The notes beneath the pieces are model-generated. The model was not told where the DNA came from, made no database searches, and saw nothing but the letters and a program-made list of their open reading frames with translations. From positions 1 through 64,000 of the forward strand of contig FXYJ02000002.1 of the NCBI GenBank assembly GCA_900184925.1: DNA of 64,000 bases, written 5' to 3'. Positions 8,067-17,125 of the stretch are shown piece after piece. Position 1 is the stretch's first letter, and each line of letters starts with the position of its first letter. The DNA is from Ruminococcaceae bacterium HV4-5-B5C. Lineage in GTDB: Bacteria > Bacillota > Clostridia > Oscillospirales > Acutalibacteraceae. The translations under genes and the position numbers were made by a program.

Positions 8067-9685
8067 ATGCTCTGGGCTTTCTTGTGCGCAAGCAGATCAA
8101 AAACTTTTTCCGCGACCTCGTTCATCACCCGGGCAGGCTGATTGTTTACATTGCCATGGCGGCGCTTCTCGTTGTGACGGTGTTCGCGGGAGTGGAAGGT
8201 TCCGCGGAGAGGGGAAACAACTTTTCCGATATCCGCATCCTGCACGGAATTTTCCTTGCGTGGATTTTGTTCCTCGGTATCGTGACGCTGCTGGCTTCGC
8301 TGAAGTCCGGCACCACCATGTTTAAAATGTCGGACGTGAATTTCCTGTTTGTGTCGCCGATCGACCCGAAGACCATTATGACCTACGGCCTTATGAAACA
8401 GACGGCCGCGTCGCTGTACGGGTTTATCTTCATGCTGTTTTACAGCGGCACGCTCATGCAGAACTTTAACGTCAACGTCGGCGGTCTGGTGGGCATGATC
8501 GTGTATTCCGTGGTCATGCTGATCGTGATTCAGCTGATTTCGCTGATCCTCTACAATTATTCGAACGGCGACCCGGTGAGGAAAAACCGCATCCGCGCCG
8601 TGATCTACGCATACCTCGGCCTGATGCTCCTGACGGCGCTGTACGTTTTCCGCAAAAACGGCGGCGGCCTCGAGGCGGGGCTTGCGGCGCTTGCTTCGCC
8701 CTACATCGAGTATTTTCCGATCATCGGGTGGACGCAGGGCGCGGCCTTTGGCCTTATAACCGGGAACATGACCAAAATGCTGGTTTATACCGTGCTGCTG
8801 GCGGCGTCGTTCGTCGGGCTGCTCGTTCTGTTCCGCAAAAGCGACACCGATTATTATGAGGATGTGCTTCAGACGACCGAAACGCAGTTCCAGGCGCGTC
8901 AGGCCATGAAGGACAAACGCAACCCGTCGATGGTGCGCGCCGATAAGAAGATCAAGGTCGGGAAGACCGGCCTGGGCGGCGGCTGGGGAGCAAACACATT
9001 CTTCTACAAGCACCTCTGCGAGGCCCGTCGCCAGAACCGGCTGGTGTTCCTCAGCACTTCCTCCATTATCACGCTGGCCGTCAACCTCGTCATGGTTGCA
9101 ATTATCGTGTCGGTGCGAAAATCAGGAGGAAAAGCTCCAGATCCGGAAAATCTGCTGATGGCCGCGTTCGGCGTCGACCTTTATCTGCTGTTCCTGATGA
9201 ACGCAATGGGGGACTGGGCACGGGAACTCCAGAAACCGTATATTTACCTCGTCCCGGACGATCCGTTCAAAAAACTGCTCTGGGCGAGCATGACAAGCGT
9301 ACTCAAGCCGGTCGTGGACGGCGCTGTGTTCTTCTTTATCACAGCCATTGCCGTGCAGGCAAGCGCGTTTTCGGCATTTGCCGCGTTCCTTGCCTACTCG
9401 AGCTTCGGTCTGCTGTTCCTTGCGGGGAATATTCTTTCGCAGCGGACGATGGGCAGCATGTCGAACCGCGGGCTGATGATGATGCTGTTCATGCTGGTGC
9501 TCCTGCTCCTCATGGCGCCCGGTATCATCGGAAGCGTACTCATCGGCGTTAATCTGCAGAATTCTCTCGGCGCCGCCTATTACCTCGTCTGCTCCCTGCC
9601 GATGGTCGGGTGGAACATCCTCGTTTCGCTCGTGATCATCTACCTGTGCCGCAACCTGCTTGCAAACCTTGAGGTTTCCAACTGA
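8063..9685 (+). CDS. ABC exporter membrane subunit (putative ABC exporter family)
   Basis: The 540-residue protein has about 12 membrane segments in two halves joined by a basic cytoplasmic stretch around residues 265-325. It matches the large 'putative ABC exporter' membrane proteins that partner single ATPases. It starts inside the ATPase stop codon, so the complex is made stoichiometrically. It would form the translocation path. No substrate-specific neighbour is present, and the cargo cannot be named. Confidence 0.85.
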   Translation: MNALGFLVRKQIKNFFRDLVHHPGRLIVYIAMAALLVVTVFAGVEGSAERGNNFSDIRILHGIFLAWILFLGIVTLLASLKSGTTMFKMSDVNFLFVSPIDPKTIMTYGLMKQTAASLYGFIFMLFYSGTLMQNFNVNVGGLVGMIVYSVVMLIVIQLISLILYNYSNGDPVRKNRIRAVIYAYLGLMLLTALYVFRKNGGGLEAGLAALASPYIEYFPIIGWTQGAAFGLITGNMTKMLVYTVLLAASFVGLLVLFRKSDTDYYEDVLQTTETQFQARQAMKDKRNPSMVRADKKIKVGKTGLGGGWGANTFFYKHLCEARRQNRLVFLSTSSIITLAVNLVMVAIIVSVRKSGGKAPDPENLLMAAFGVDLYLLFLMNAMGDWARELQKPYIYLVPDDPFKKLLWASMTSVLKPVVDGAVFFFITAIAVQASAFSAFAAFLAYSSFGLLFLAGNILSQRTMGSMSNRGLMMMLFMLVLLLLMAPGIIGSVLIGVNLQNSLGAAYYLVCSLPMVGWNILVSLVIIYLCRNLLANLEVSN

Positions 9686-9782
9686 GTTTACCAGGGAATT
9701 GAAAGCGGCAAGGCGGCATTTGAAGCAGAGCAGGGAAGCGGAAGCGATCCTCGCAGACAGAATAAGATTTCAGTAAGAAATA

Positions 9783-9819
9783 ATGAGGGGTATATGCAAA
9801 AGTGCATGTATCCCTCAAT
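9783..9819 (+). repeat. Intergenic hairpin downstream of the ABC exporter
   Basis: TGAGGGGTATATGCA pairs with TGCATGTATCCCTCA (two G-U pairs) around a four-base loop. The following sequence has only short T-runs, so it may be a weak terminator or an mRNA-stabilising stem. Confidence 0.5.
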
Positions 9820-9864
9820 TGTTGTGTGGAGAAATATGGTTTCATATGGTATTCTATAACAGGA

Positions 9865-9888
9865 CATTGACCTTGAACAAAGTCAATG
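9865..9888. promoter_or_regulatory. Candidate operator dyad upstream of the nitroreductase
   Basis: CATTGAC and GTCAATG are perfect inverted arms separated by ten bases, 70-90 bases before the nitroreductase start. No cognate regulator lies next to it. Confidence 0.35.
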
Positions 9889-9956
9889 GTTGTTTCAGGG
9901 TGTTTCGATCACGCGGAAGCGGTGGAGAATGTAATCTGCTGAAAGGGACGGGTAAA

Positions 9957-10586
9957 ATGGATTTCTTTGATGCGATCGAGAAAAGAAGAACGGTTCGGGA
10001 TTTTGAAAATGAAGAGATTGAGGATGAAGTCATCAAAAAGATCATCGAAGCGGGATTTCATGCACCAACAAATGACCACATGCGTGACTGGCATTTTATT
10101 GTGATCAAAGATAAGGCAACTGTAATCAAACTTCTTGACGTTATTCCGAAAGGAATATCGGAGGAGGAGATGAACGCGCTTATCAGGGATTGGAACCTGA
10201 GTGATTCTGAACAGCAGGGCTGCTATCGGAATGCGGTTCCAAAGCAATACAGAATGCTTGCAGATGCGTCTGTTGTAGTGATTCCGTTACTGAAGCAAAA
10301 AACGAACATCCTGTTCGCCGATCATCTGTCTTATTTAAATGGTTTTGCATCCATTTGGTGCTGTATAGAAAATATCTTTCTGGCAGCGACAGCACTGGAT
10401 TACGGCTGCTCATTGAGAATTCCGCTCGGTGATGAAGGGGAATGGTCAAGAAAAGTACTGGGATATCCGAAGGACTATCTTATGCCCTGCTTTATCGGAA
10501 TAGGCCGGCCGAAAAAGGATGCCGCCGAGGTCAAGCAGAAGGCGATTGATTTCAATGATAGAATTCATTGGAACGGCTGGATGTAG
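9957..10586 (+). CDS. Nitroreductase family protein
   Basis: This 209-residue protein starts MDFFDAIEKRRTVRDFE, the FMN phosphate-binding segment of the nitroreductase fold, followed by APTNDHMRDWHFIVI in the middle and IGIGRPKK near the C-terminus. Such enzymes are FMN-dependent homodimers that reduce nitro compounds, quinones or flavins with NAD(P)H. The ATG at 9957 is preferred over the upstream extension because it follows AAAGGGA and matches the family N-terminus. Codon use is clearly more AT-rich than in flanking genes. Physiological substrate unknown. Confidence 0.88.
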   Translation: MDFFDAIEKRRTVRDFENEEIEDEVIKKIIEAGFHAPTNDHMRDWHFIVIKDKATVIKLLDVIPKGISEEEMNALIRDWNLSDSEQQGCYRNAVPKQYRMLADASVVVIPLLKQKTNILFADHLSYLNGFASIWCCIENIFLAATALDYGCSLRIPLGDEGEWSRKVLGYPKDYLMPCFIGIGRPKKDAAEVKQKAIDFNDRIHWNGWM

Positions 10587-10641
10587 TTCAAATTACAACA
10601 TTTGCACCGGATGCGCTGCAAAGCCGCGCATCTAAACAACA

Positions 10642-10673
10642 GGAGCCGCGCTTTTCGGCGCGGCTCTCTTTTA
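10642..10673 (+). terminator. Terminator after the nitroreductase gene
   Basis: A perfect nine-bp stem (GAGCCGCGC with GCGCGGCTC) with a six-base loop is followed by TCTTTT. Confidence 0.85.
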
Positions 10674-10737
10674 ATCTCAAATTATACAAAATACAGATTG
10701 AAATAGCAAATATACCGTTTGGAATTTTGCTCGATGC

Positions 10738-10766
10738 TTGAACGTGGAAAGATAAAAGAATATAAT
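10738..10766 (+). promoter_or_regulatory. Sigma-A promoter of the DUF3592-like gene
   Basis: TTGAAC and TATAAT are separated by 17 bases; the start codon is 38 bases downstream of the -10 box. Confidence 0.75.
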
Positions 10767-10804
10767 AAACCTGAAAATCCAAATTCAGGAAGGAGGGGCT
10801 GAAA

Positions 10805-11260
10805 GTGAGAAAGCCGAAAAGCATATGGGAATTTTGCGGGAAACTGTTCGCGCCAATGGGCCTGCTGTTTGTACTCTTTTATCTGTTGGCGCAGGCAGGA
10901 GTCATGAAGATGAATCCCCGTTCTAAAGGGGGGCCATCGCTCTTTCTCGCAGTAGGCGGCATTCTTCTTGCTGCTGCATTTTTCCTCTTGGTTCTTGCTG
11001 CGTACAAGGAAAAAAAGAAAAAGCAACTTTTGAAAACCGGAATCCATGTCACCGGCACAGTCACTTCGGTAGAACAGCTTCCCTATACCCAGTGGAATAC
11101 TTCTCACCCGTATGTCGTCCGGTTTGCATATGAATGGGACGGTGGGCAATATGAAGGAAAAAGCGGCCTGATCTGGGATCTTCCATCCGTTAAGGAGTCC
11201 GAAGAAATTACAGTTTATCTTGATGAAGAAAGGCCGAAACACTTTGCGGTACAACTGTGA
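10805..11260 (+). CDS. DUF3592-like membrane protein
   Basis: The 151-residue protein has two membrane helices (about 14-34 and 44-67), a Lys-rich turn, and a C-terminal beta-rich domain with HVTGTVTSVEQ and the closing pattern VYLDEERPKHF, as in DUF3592 proteins. The GTG start is supported by GGAGGGG six bases upstream and a promoter with 17-base spacing. It stands alone, and function is unknown for the family. Like the preceding nitroreductase, it is relatively AT-rich. Confidence 0.75.
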   Translation: MRKPKSIWEFCGKLFAPMGLLFVLFYLLAQAGVMKMNPRSKGGPSLFLAVGGILLAAAFFLLVLAAYKEKKKKQLLKTGIHVTGTVTSVEQLPYTQWNTSHPYVVRFAYEWDGGQYEGKSGLIWDLPSVKESEEITVYLDEERPKHFAVQL

Positions 11261-11290
11261 CTTAACGGCAGGTCCCCGAAAAGACTTCCG

Positions 11291-12463
11291 TCAGTAGAGA
11301 ACGACGGTGTCGCCCGAAACGGCACAGCGGCATTCATAGCTTTTCTGCGCACCGGTTTCGATGTCGTAAATGGCGTTGAACTCAAAGGAATCGTTTCCGT
11401 CCGTGAGAATGTACTGCGCGATGAGGAACCGGTCGTCCACGCAGGTGACGAATTTTCCGAGTTCGCCGGGGTAATCCGTGTCCACACGGGAGCGGAGCAC
11501 ACCCGTCACATGACGGTCGTCCCCGTTTTCGGTAATGCGGTAGGCACAGCCTCCCTGCGGGTCAATGCTGAACCGCGCGGGCTTTTCCTCCGGGCCGAGG
11601 TTCAGGCACGCCGCTACTGATTTGCGCCCCGACCGTTTGCTGCAGGCACAGATGCGCTGGTCGCCTGTCGGGAAATAACGTGCACGAAAATACAGAGCGT
11701 TTTCATCTTCCCCCGCATAACGAACAAGCCCGGCCGTCCCGGCACTGAGCAGAAGCTCCAGCGGTGCGCGCTCTTCACCGTTTTTGACGGCTACAATGAA
11801 GTCGTGCAGCGGGCATTCCCAGACGCTGTCGCAGACATTGTCGCCCAGCCAGCGCATATTGCGGTAGCAGTTTTCTTTTTCCGCCTCGCTGCCGTGCGGG
11901 CCGAGCACCAGCAGCCACGGTACGCCGCAGCGGCTGAACGGCACGAAGCCGGTGAGGCTTCCGCAGACGCGCGGGTCCCGCGCGTAGTAGTATCTTCCTT
12001 CTTCCAGGTCATAGAGGAAAACAACGCGCGAGAACCCGGTCAGCTTCTTGTATTCGCGGAACAGGTCGGTGTGGCTTTCGTCCGGAGCGGTGAAAAAAAG
12101 AATATGTAGTTCGTCGAGCGCGAGGCACTGCTGAAAGTCGCCCATGAAATGCAGGCTTGCGAGATCCTTTTCCGCGCCGGTGCGCTTGTCCACCCGCATG
12201 ACCCAGGCTTCGCTCCCGCCGGACTCCATCACGACGACGATCTCGTTGGGGAAGCTGAAGAAATGCTCCACGCAGCCGGGCTTCGGCAGAAGATAATTTG
12301 CAAGCACGCGTTCGCGCTTCAGGACGCGGTTGTATTCCAGCAGAAAAAGGCTCGGGTGGCCTTCCTCCACCTTTTCCTCCGCATAATAAATCAGCGAGTC
12401 GGTGATCTCGATCAGCTCGTCGTTGCAGTTGGTAAAAACATTGCGAAGATCCACGACTTTCAC
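11291..12463 (-). CDS. Unrecognised 390-residue cytoplasmic protein
   Basis: No family was recognised. There is no signal peptide or membrane helix. The sequence is beta-rich with recurring segments that alternate measurement-like strands and short turns (for example LFLLEYNR, WVMRVDKRTG, VFLYDLEEGRYYY, AIYDIETG), which suggests a propeller-like fold. It is Cys-rich, with about a dozen scattered cysteines. The GTG at 12463 is chosen because GGGGGA lies seven bases before it; an upstream extension in the same frame crosses the divergent promoter. A 14-bp palindrome sits in the region shared with the divergent smr-like gene. Confidence 0.6.
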   Translation of the reverse strand: MKVVDLRNVFTNCNDELIEITDSLIYYAEEKVEEGHPSLFLLEYNRVLKRERVLANYLLPKPGCVEHFFSFPNEIVVVMESGGSEAWVMRVDKRTGAEKDLASLHFMGDFQQCLALDELHILFFTAPDESHTDLFREYKKLTGFSRVVFLYDLEEGRYYYARDPRVCGSLTGFVPFSRCGVPWLLVLGPHGSEAEKENCYRNMRWLGDNVCDSVWECPLHDFIVAVKNGEERAPLELLLSAGTAGLVRYAGEDENALYFRARYFPTGDQRICACSKRSGRKSVAACLNLGPEEKPARFSIDPQGGCAYRITENGDDRHVTGVLRSRVDTDYPGELGKFVTCVDDRFLIAQYILTDGNDSFEFNAIYDIETGAQKSYECRCAVSGDTVVLY

Positions 12464-12526
12464 GGCATTTTCCCCCGGCTTTCCGGCGCCGGCCCATGCC
12501 GGACGCGCTTTTCCCTTCTGCGGCCT

Positions 12527-12551
12527 ATTATACCACAGCGGCATATGCCGC
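12527..12551. promoter_or_regulatory. Minus-strand -10 box and perfect palindrome in the divergent region
   Basis: GCGGCATATGCCGC (12538-12551) is a perfect 14-base palindrome. It lies in the spacer upstream of a TATAAT on the minus strand (12527-12532) that would drive the 390-residue protein, and 23 bases before the -35 box of the divergent promoter. Confidence 0.45.
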
Positions 12552-12573
12552 GTCCACGGCTTTTGCGCGTGAT

Positions 12574-12602
12574 TTGCAATCCGCCCGGCGCCCCGCTATA
12601 AT
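12574..12602 (+). promoter_or_regulatory. Sigma-A promoter of the Smr-domain gene
   Basis: TTGCAA and TATAAT are separated by exactly 17 bases, 44 bases upstream of the GTG start. Confidence 0.75.
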
Positions 12603-12645
12603 AATAGAAAAAGAGCGGCCTGTGCGCCGCGGGGGGCGGCAAACG

Positions 12646-12921
12646 GTGCATGTGGAGAAAAGCGGAAAAACTGCGGAAATCGACCTTCACGGTCTGACGG
12701 TGGAGGATGCAAAGTGCCGCTTGGAGCATTTCCTCAGCCACGCTTCTCCGGATGTGGAAGAAGTGCGCGTCATTCACGGCTGCAACCGCGGACAGGCTCT
12801 GCGTGATATGGTCCGGCTGCGTCTCAAGCATCCGCGCATTTCCGCAAAGCTTCTCACGCTTAACCCCGGGGAGACGCGGCTTCTGCTCAAGCCGCAGGAA
12901 AAAATACCCCGCCGACGGTAA
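12646..12921 (+). CDS. Smr domain protein
   Basis: This 91-residue protein is a stand-alone Smr domain: EIDLHGLTVEDAK near residue 11 and VRVIHGCNRGQALRD in the middle match the family's DLHG and HGxxxG motifs. Smr domains bind or cut nucleic acids; larger relatives include MutS2 and ribosome-collision nucleases. The GTG start follows a GGGGGG tract; a second GTG two codons on is possible. It is a single-gene transcript with its own promoter and strong terminator. Confidence 0.82.
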   Translation: MHVEKSGKTAEIDLHGLTVEDAKCRLEHFLSHASPDVEEVRVIHGCNRGQALRDMVRLRLKHPRISAKLLTLNPGETRLLLKPQEKIPRRR

Positions 12922-12962
12922 AAAAGGACAGCCTTCCCCACCGGGAAGGCTGTCCTTTTTGC
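12921..12962 (+). terminator. Terminator of the Smr-domain gene
   Basis: A long stem (AAGGACAGCCTTCCC with GGGAAGGCTGTCCTT) around a four-base loop is followed by five T. A-rich sequence on the other side could let it act in both directions. Confidence 0.9.
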
Positions 12963-13092
12963 AACCGGGTACCTCACCCGGCGGGGTTTTCGGAAATACG
13001 AAAATTTATCCTTTTCCCAAAAAACGACCGATGCCGGGCGGGCCGGCAGGTATAATCAGGAAAAAGGGCGGCGGTTTTCCGCAGGCGAAAGT

Positions 13093-14229
13093 TTATTCTT
13101 CGCGGTGCTTCGCGTACTGAGCGCAGAGCTCGCGCGTCAGCGCAAGAACATTTTCGGCGGAGTGCGATTTGTCAAACTCCGCGCAGTTGCTGCGCATGGT
13201 GTCAAGACGGCGGCTGTCTTCGAGAAGCGAGCGGATGACGGCGCCGCAGTCCGTTCCCTGCTCAAGCTTCACGGCCATGTTGTAGTTCAGAAGGAAGTCC
13301 GCGTTGTCTTCCTCCTGCCCGGGAATGGCGTCGAAGACGGCAAGCGGGATGTTGCAGGCCAGCGCCTCCGAGACGGTCAGCCCGCCCGGCTTCGTGATCA
13401 GCAGGTCGGAAGCGTGCATGTAATTTTCCACTTCGTCGGTGAAAAAGACAAGCTTTGTCTTTTTGGGTGAGGTTTCAACCTCGTCGGCGAAGGCTGCGTA
13501 GAGCTTCTCGTTCCGCCCCGTGATAACGACGGCCTGGAACGGGATATCCGTGCGGGTGATCTGGCGGTAGATTTTCAGGACGTTTGTGACGCCGAAGCTT
13601 CCCGCCATGATGAGGATGGTGGGCATCGCGGGGTCCAACCCGAATTTTTTGAGAAGGGCGGGTTTGTCCGCTTTTGTGAAGAAGACGTCTTCCACCGGGA
13701 TGCCGAACGGGTAGATCTTCTCCCTGCTGACTCCCATTTCTTCCATCTCGGGGATCATGTCGGCGTTCGAGACGACATAGGCGTCGGCAAACGGCGCAAT
13801 CCAGGCGCGGTGGGGGCCGTAGTCGGTCATGAGCGTGACGAGAGGCACGTCGAGGTACCCCGTTTCCTTCAGGTGCGAGACCATCTCCGAGACGAAGGGA
13901 TGGGTGGAGATGATTGCGTCCGGGTCGCACTGCTCGATGGTCGGGAGCAGGAGGCGGCTGAAGGAACTGCTGAAACCATTGAGCAGGTCGGAAAGGGGAC
14001 TCTTTTTATTGGTGGCGCGGTACAGCTTGCCGAAAAGCTTCGGCGTTTTGGTCGCGAGGGCATGGTAACCCTCGCAGACGGTTTTGTCCAGCAGGCTGCC
14101 GATGCTTTTCATCGCGTCCACAACCTCGACGCTGCAGTCCGGGTCGTTCTGCCGGATGTAGTCGCTGATCGCGCGGGATGCGCGAAGATGCCCCCCGCCG
14201 GTCGCTGCCGACAAAATCAGAATCTTCAT
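13093..14229 (-). CDS. GT28 family processive diacylglycerol glucosyltransferase-like protein
   Basis: The 378-residue protein resembles UgtP/MGDG synthase. An N-terminal TGGGH motif (SAATGGGHLRAS, about 8-19) belongs to the acceptor-binding half; the C-terminal half has MAGSFG and the nucleotide-sugar loop TKPGGLTVSEAL (about 287-298). Such enzymes transfer glucose or galactose from UDP-sugar to diacylglycerol, making glycolipids and lipoteichoic acid anchors at the cytoplasmic membrane face. AAGGAG precedes the ATG. It is divergent from the VanW gene, and neighbouring envelope genes fit a cell-surface role. Confidence 0.85.
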   Translation of the reverse strand: MKILILSAATGGGHLRASRAISDYIRQNDPDCSVEVVDAMKSIGSLLDKTVCEGYHALATKTPKLFGKLYRATNKKSPLSDLLNGFSSSFSRLLLPTIEQCDPDAIISTHPFVSEMVSHLKETGYLDVPLVTLMTDYGPHRAWIAPFADAYVVSNADMIPEMEEMGVSREKIYPFGIPVEDVFFTKADKPALLKKFGLDPAMPTILIMAGSFGVTNVLKIYRQITRTDIPFQAVVITGRNEKLYAAFADEVETSPKKTKLVFFTDEVENYMHASDLLITKPGGLTVSEALACNIPLAVFDAIPGQEEDNADFLLNYNMAVKLEQGTDCGAVIRSLLEDSRRLDTMRSNCAEFDKSHSAENVLALTRELCAQYAKHREE

Positions 14230-14395
14230 ACAAAACTCCTTCCGTCAGAGAAGAGGGAAAATATCACCGGATATTATAGCATATATTTTTAAGAAGTGGA
14301 ACACGCCCATCAGGGCAGCGGGGGCTCTGAAGAAAAAAATTCCATAAATAACACGCTCAGGCCGCGCCCCGCCGGGCTGATATCAAGTCTGTAAC

Positions 14396-14424
14396 TTTAC
14401 TTAAAAATGCGTGCGGACTATAAT
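14396..14424 (+). promoter_or_regulatory. Sigma-A promoter of the VanW gene
   Basis: TTTACT and TATAAT are separated by 17 bases. A CCCGGC-TTTT-GCCGGG hairpin follows in the leader before the AGGAGG ribosome binding site. Confidence 0.7.
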
Positions 14425-14477
14425 GGGAGACGGGCCCCGGCTTTTGCCGGGATATTATCGTTTCAGGAGGAGAGAGA

Positions 14478-15941
14478 ATGGCTGCTGTCATGGAACAGGA
14501 ACGGACGAAAAACGGGAGCGTCAAGGTGATCGCGATTGTGGCCGCCGCCGTCGTCGTCTGTGCCGGAGCGGGTGTGGAGGTTTTCCTGCACTATCGGCAG
14601 TATCTCGAGCACCAGAGTGAGGTCGCTGCAGCGATCGATACAGACCGTTTTTACAGCGGGATCGTCGTGCAGGGCGTCAACGTCGGCGGAATGACGATGG
14701 CGCAGGCTGAAACGGCAGTAAAGGCGCGGGAATCCGATGCGGTGGGAAACTACAACATCAAGGTTACATATAACGGCGGGGCGTGGACTTTCACGCAGGC
14801 CGACATGACATTTACCTGCGACACGGCGGATGTGCTGAAAAAAGCGTACTCCGTCGCGAGAAGCGGAGACCGGGAAGCGCGCTACAGACAGGTGCAGGAG
14901 CTGAAGACGAAGAAGCGGGAGTTTTCCGTCACTGCGAAGCTGCAGGAAGACCCGTTCCGCGACAAAGTGATGAAAATTGCCGCGGATATCGCCCGCGACC
15001 CGTCTGAGCCTTCGGTCGCTTCCTTTACCGTTTCGGGCGGGTTCACGTTCAAGAACGGCACGGAGGGGGTCTCCGTCGACACCGACAGGCTCTGGGGCGA
15101 CGTGAAGGCCATTGCGGAAGGCGGCCGCTCCGGAACCGTGGAAGCGAAAACTACTCCCGTGCCGTGCAAGGTTTCGCTGGCCGACCTGAAGGCGCACATG
15201 AAGAAGCTCGGAACGTTCAGCACCGTATCCACCAACAACGAAAACGGGACCTACAACATGGAAAAGGCGCTCCTTTCGGCGAACGGAGCCGTCGTGCCGG
15301 CGGGAGGAACGTTCTCCTTCTTTCAGCAGGTGGGCCCGTGCGACAAGGCGCACGGCTACCGCATCGCGGGAGCGATTGAGAACGGAAAGCACATCGACTC
15401 TTACGGCGGGGGCATCTGCCAGTCGTCCACAACGATCTACGGCGCCGCCCTGCGCTCCGGCATGGAGGTTGTGGAACGGTATAACCACTCCATCCCGTCC
15501 TCGTACTGCGACATCGGGCAGGACGCGACGGTCAGTTACCCGGACACTAACATGAGAATCAAAAACACGACCGATTACCCCATGTACCTTGTGACCCAGA
15601 CGAGCGGCCGGAAGCTCACGGCCACGTTCTACGGCTATCAGCCCGACAGCTACGACACCATCACGATCGTTTCTCAGGTCGACAAGACATATCCTGCACC
15701 TTCGGAGGCAACCTATACCGAGGATGCTTCGCTGGGTGCCGGAGTCATCGAACTGGTGCAGAAAGCACGCACGGGGTATCAGGCTTCCGCGCGCCGCATT
15801 TATTCCAAAGGCGGGAAAACGGTGAAATCCGAGGCTCTCAACTCATCGTATTACCCCGCGTCCTGCGCGTATTATTCTTACGGAAAAGGGACCGACCCGG
15901 CTCAAATCCCGGGCTCCTCCGCTTCAAACCGGGCATCCTGA
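14478..15941 (+). CDS. VanW family protein with peptidoglycan-binding domain
   Basis: The 487-residue protein has a membrane anchor (about 17-37), an extracytoplasmic region with the peptidoglycan-binding PG_binding_4 pattern (GVNVGGMTMAQAE near 67), a VanW domain (about 245-380) with FSFFQQVGP and GGGICQSSTTIYGAAL, and a C-terminal G5-like region. VanW was named in vancomycin resistance clusters, where its role is unclear; it is thought to act on or bind the cell wall. AGGAGG precedes the ATG. It opens a plus-strand run of envelope genes. Confidence 0.9.
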   Translation: MAAVMEQERTKNGSVKVIAIVAAAVVVCAGAGVEVFLHYRQYLEHQSEVAAAIDTDRFYSGIVVQGVNVGGMTMAQAETAVKARESDAVGNYNIKVTYNGGAWTFTQADMTFTCDTADVLKKAYSVARSGDREARYRQVQELKTKKREFSVTAKLQEDPFRDKVMKIAADIARDPSEPSVASFTVSGGFTFKNGTEGVSVDTDRLWGDVKAIAEGGRSGTVEAKTTPVPCKVSLADLKAHMKKLGTFSTVSTNNENGTYNMEKALLSANGAVVPAGGTFSFFQQVGPCDKAHGYRIAGAIENGKHIDSYGGGICQSSTTIYGAALRSGMEVVERYNHSIPSSYCDIGQDATVSYPDTNMRIKNTTDYPMYLVTQTSGRKLTATFYGYQPDSYDTITIVSQVDKTYPAPSEATYTEDASLGAGVIELVQKARTGYQASARRIYSKGGKTVKSEALNSSYYPASCAYYSYGKGTDPAQIPGSSASNRAS

Positions 15942-16108
15942 CGCCGGGAAGAAAGGCGTGACTTTCGGGCTGGAAATTTAAAGAAGCGGAAAGCTTGACT
16001 TTTCCCTTTGTTTCTGCAAAAATGGAAGTACGGAACGTAGGGGAAACCGCCCCTGCGCCGCGGGACAGGCAACGCCTGAATGGATCCGCCGGGAAAGGGA
16101 GAACAGCT

Positions 16109-17095
16109 TTGACGGAAACAGAATACACCCCGGAGATCAGCGTGATTATTCCGGTCTATAATGTTGAAAAATATATCGGAAGATGTCTCTCCTCGCTTGT
16201 GGAGCAGACCTTCCGCAGCTTTGAGGTTATCGCCGTCAACGACGGGGCGACGGACGATTCCGCGCTCATTCTGCACCATTTTGCGGAAAAATACGACTTC
16301 ATCCGGGTGATCGACCAGAAAAACGCAGGAATGTCGAAAGCGCGCAATGTCGGGATGGCACAGGCCCGCGGGCGATTTTTCTCCTTTGTAGACGGGGACG
16401 ACTACGTCTGCCCCACGTTCCTCGAGGAGCTTTACTCCGCCTGTTTGGAGACCGGCGCCGATATCTCCTGCTGCTACTACTATTTCCATTTTCTCGAGAA
16501 TGATTTTCTGTTTGAGTACCCGTTCCGGTGCAAGGGGACTTTCACCGGAGCCGAAGCTATGCACAAGCTTTTGCGGGACATGCAGATTCAGAGCCTTGCG
16601 TGGAACAAGCTTTACCGCAGGGAACTTTTTACCGATTACGGCGTCACGTTTCCGTCCATGACATTTGAAGACATGGCCACGTCCAGCCGGCTGTTTGCGC
16701 ATGCCCGGCGTGTGACGGTCATCGACCGCCCTCTGTACTACTACAACCAGAGGTCTTCGAGCACGCTTGCCACCATGAACACGAATAAGATCAACGACTT
16801 TATCCGCGCCATGGCACTTGTGCGCGCTTCCCTTGAACGCAACGGCCTTTATGAGAAATATAAGAAGAGTTATCAGGCGCTTGTCCGGAAAACATGCAAC
16901 TGCTGTTATCTTTATGTATTAAAAGTACATACGGAGAAAAAATGTATGCGTGGCTGCATGGAGAACATGAGGCGCGTCAGCCGCACTCTGAAGGACTACT
17001 CTGCCGACGATTTCAGCGCATCCGCCGTGCTGGGCAGCCTGCCGGACGTCGTCGCGCCGCCGGAACAGCTCGAAAAGGATTATTCCGTCCGCTGA
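16109..17095 (+). CDS. Family 2 glycosyltransferase
   Basis: The 328-residue protein has a GT-A domain at the N-terminus: ISVIIPVYNVEKYIGRCLSS, the VNDGATDDS nucleotide-binding loop (about 44-52), and the FVDGDDY DxD-type motif (about 97-103). It resembles EpsJ/capsule-type transferases that add sugars to surface polysaccharides. A TTG start at 16109 is preferred because GGGAG lies seven bases before it and because the domain begins right after. Acceptor and donor are unknown. It is followed 30 bases on by a flippase-like membrane protein. Confidence 0.9.
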   Translation: MTETEYTPEISVIIPVYNVEKYIGRCLSSLVEQTFRSFEVIAVNDGATDDSALILHHFAEKYDFIRVIDQKNAGMSKARNVGMAQARGRFFSFVDGDDYVCPTFLEELYSACLETGADISCCYYYFHFLENDFLFEYPFRCKGTFTGAEAMHKLLRDMQIQSLAWNKLYRRELFTDYGVTFPSMTFEDMATSSRLFAHARRVTVIDRPLYYYNQRSSSTLATMNTNKINDFIRAMALVRASLERNGLYEKYKKSYQALVRKTCNCCYLYVLKVHTEKKCMRGCMENMRRVSRTLKDYSADDFSASAVLGSLPDVVAPPEQLEKDYSVR

Positions 17096-17125
17096 ATCTA
17101 AAAAGGGCGGAACTCGGGAAACGCG

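Noticed and set aside
13040..13065. TATAAT-like box near 13052
   Set aside because: No -35 box at 16-18 bases and no gene start follows in that direction; the only adjacent gene ends at 13093 on the other strand.
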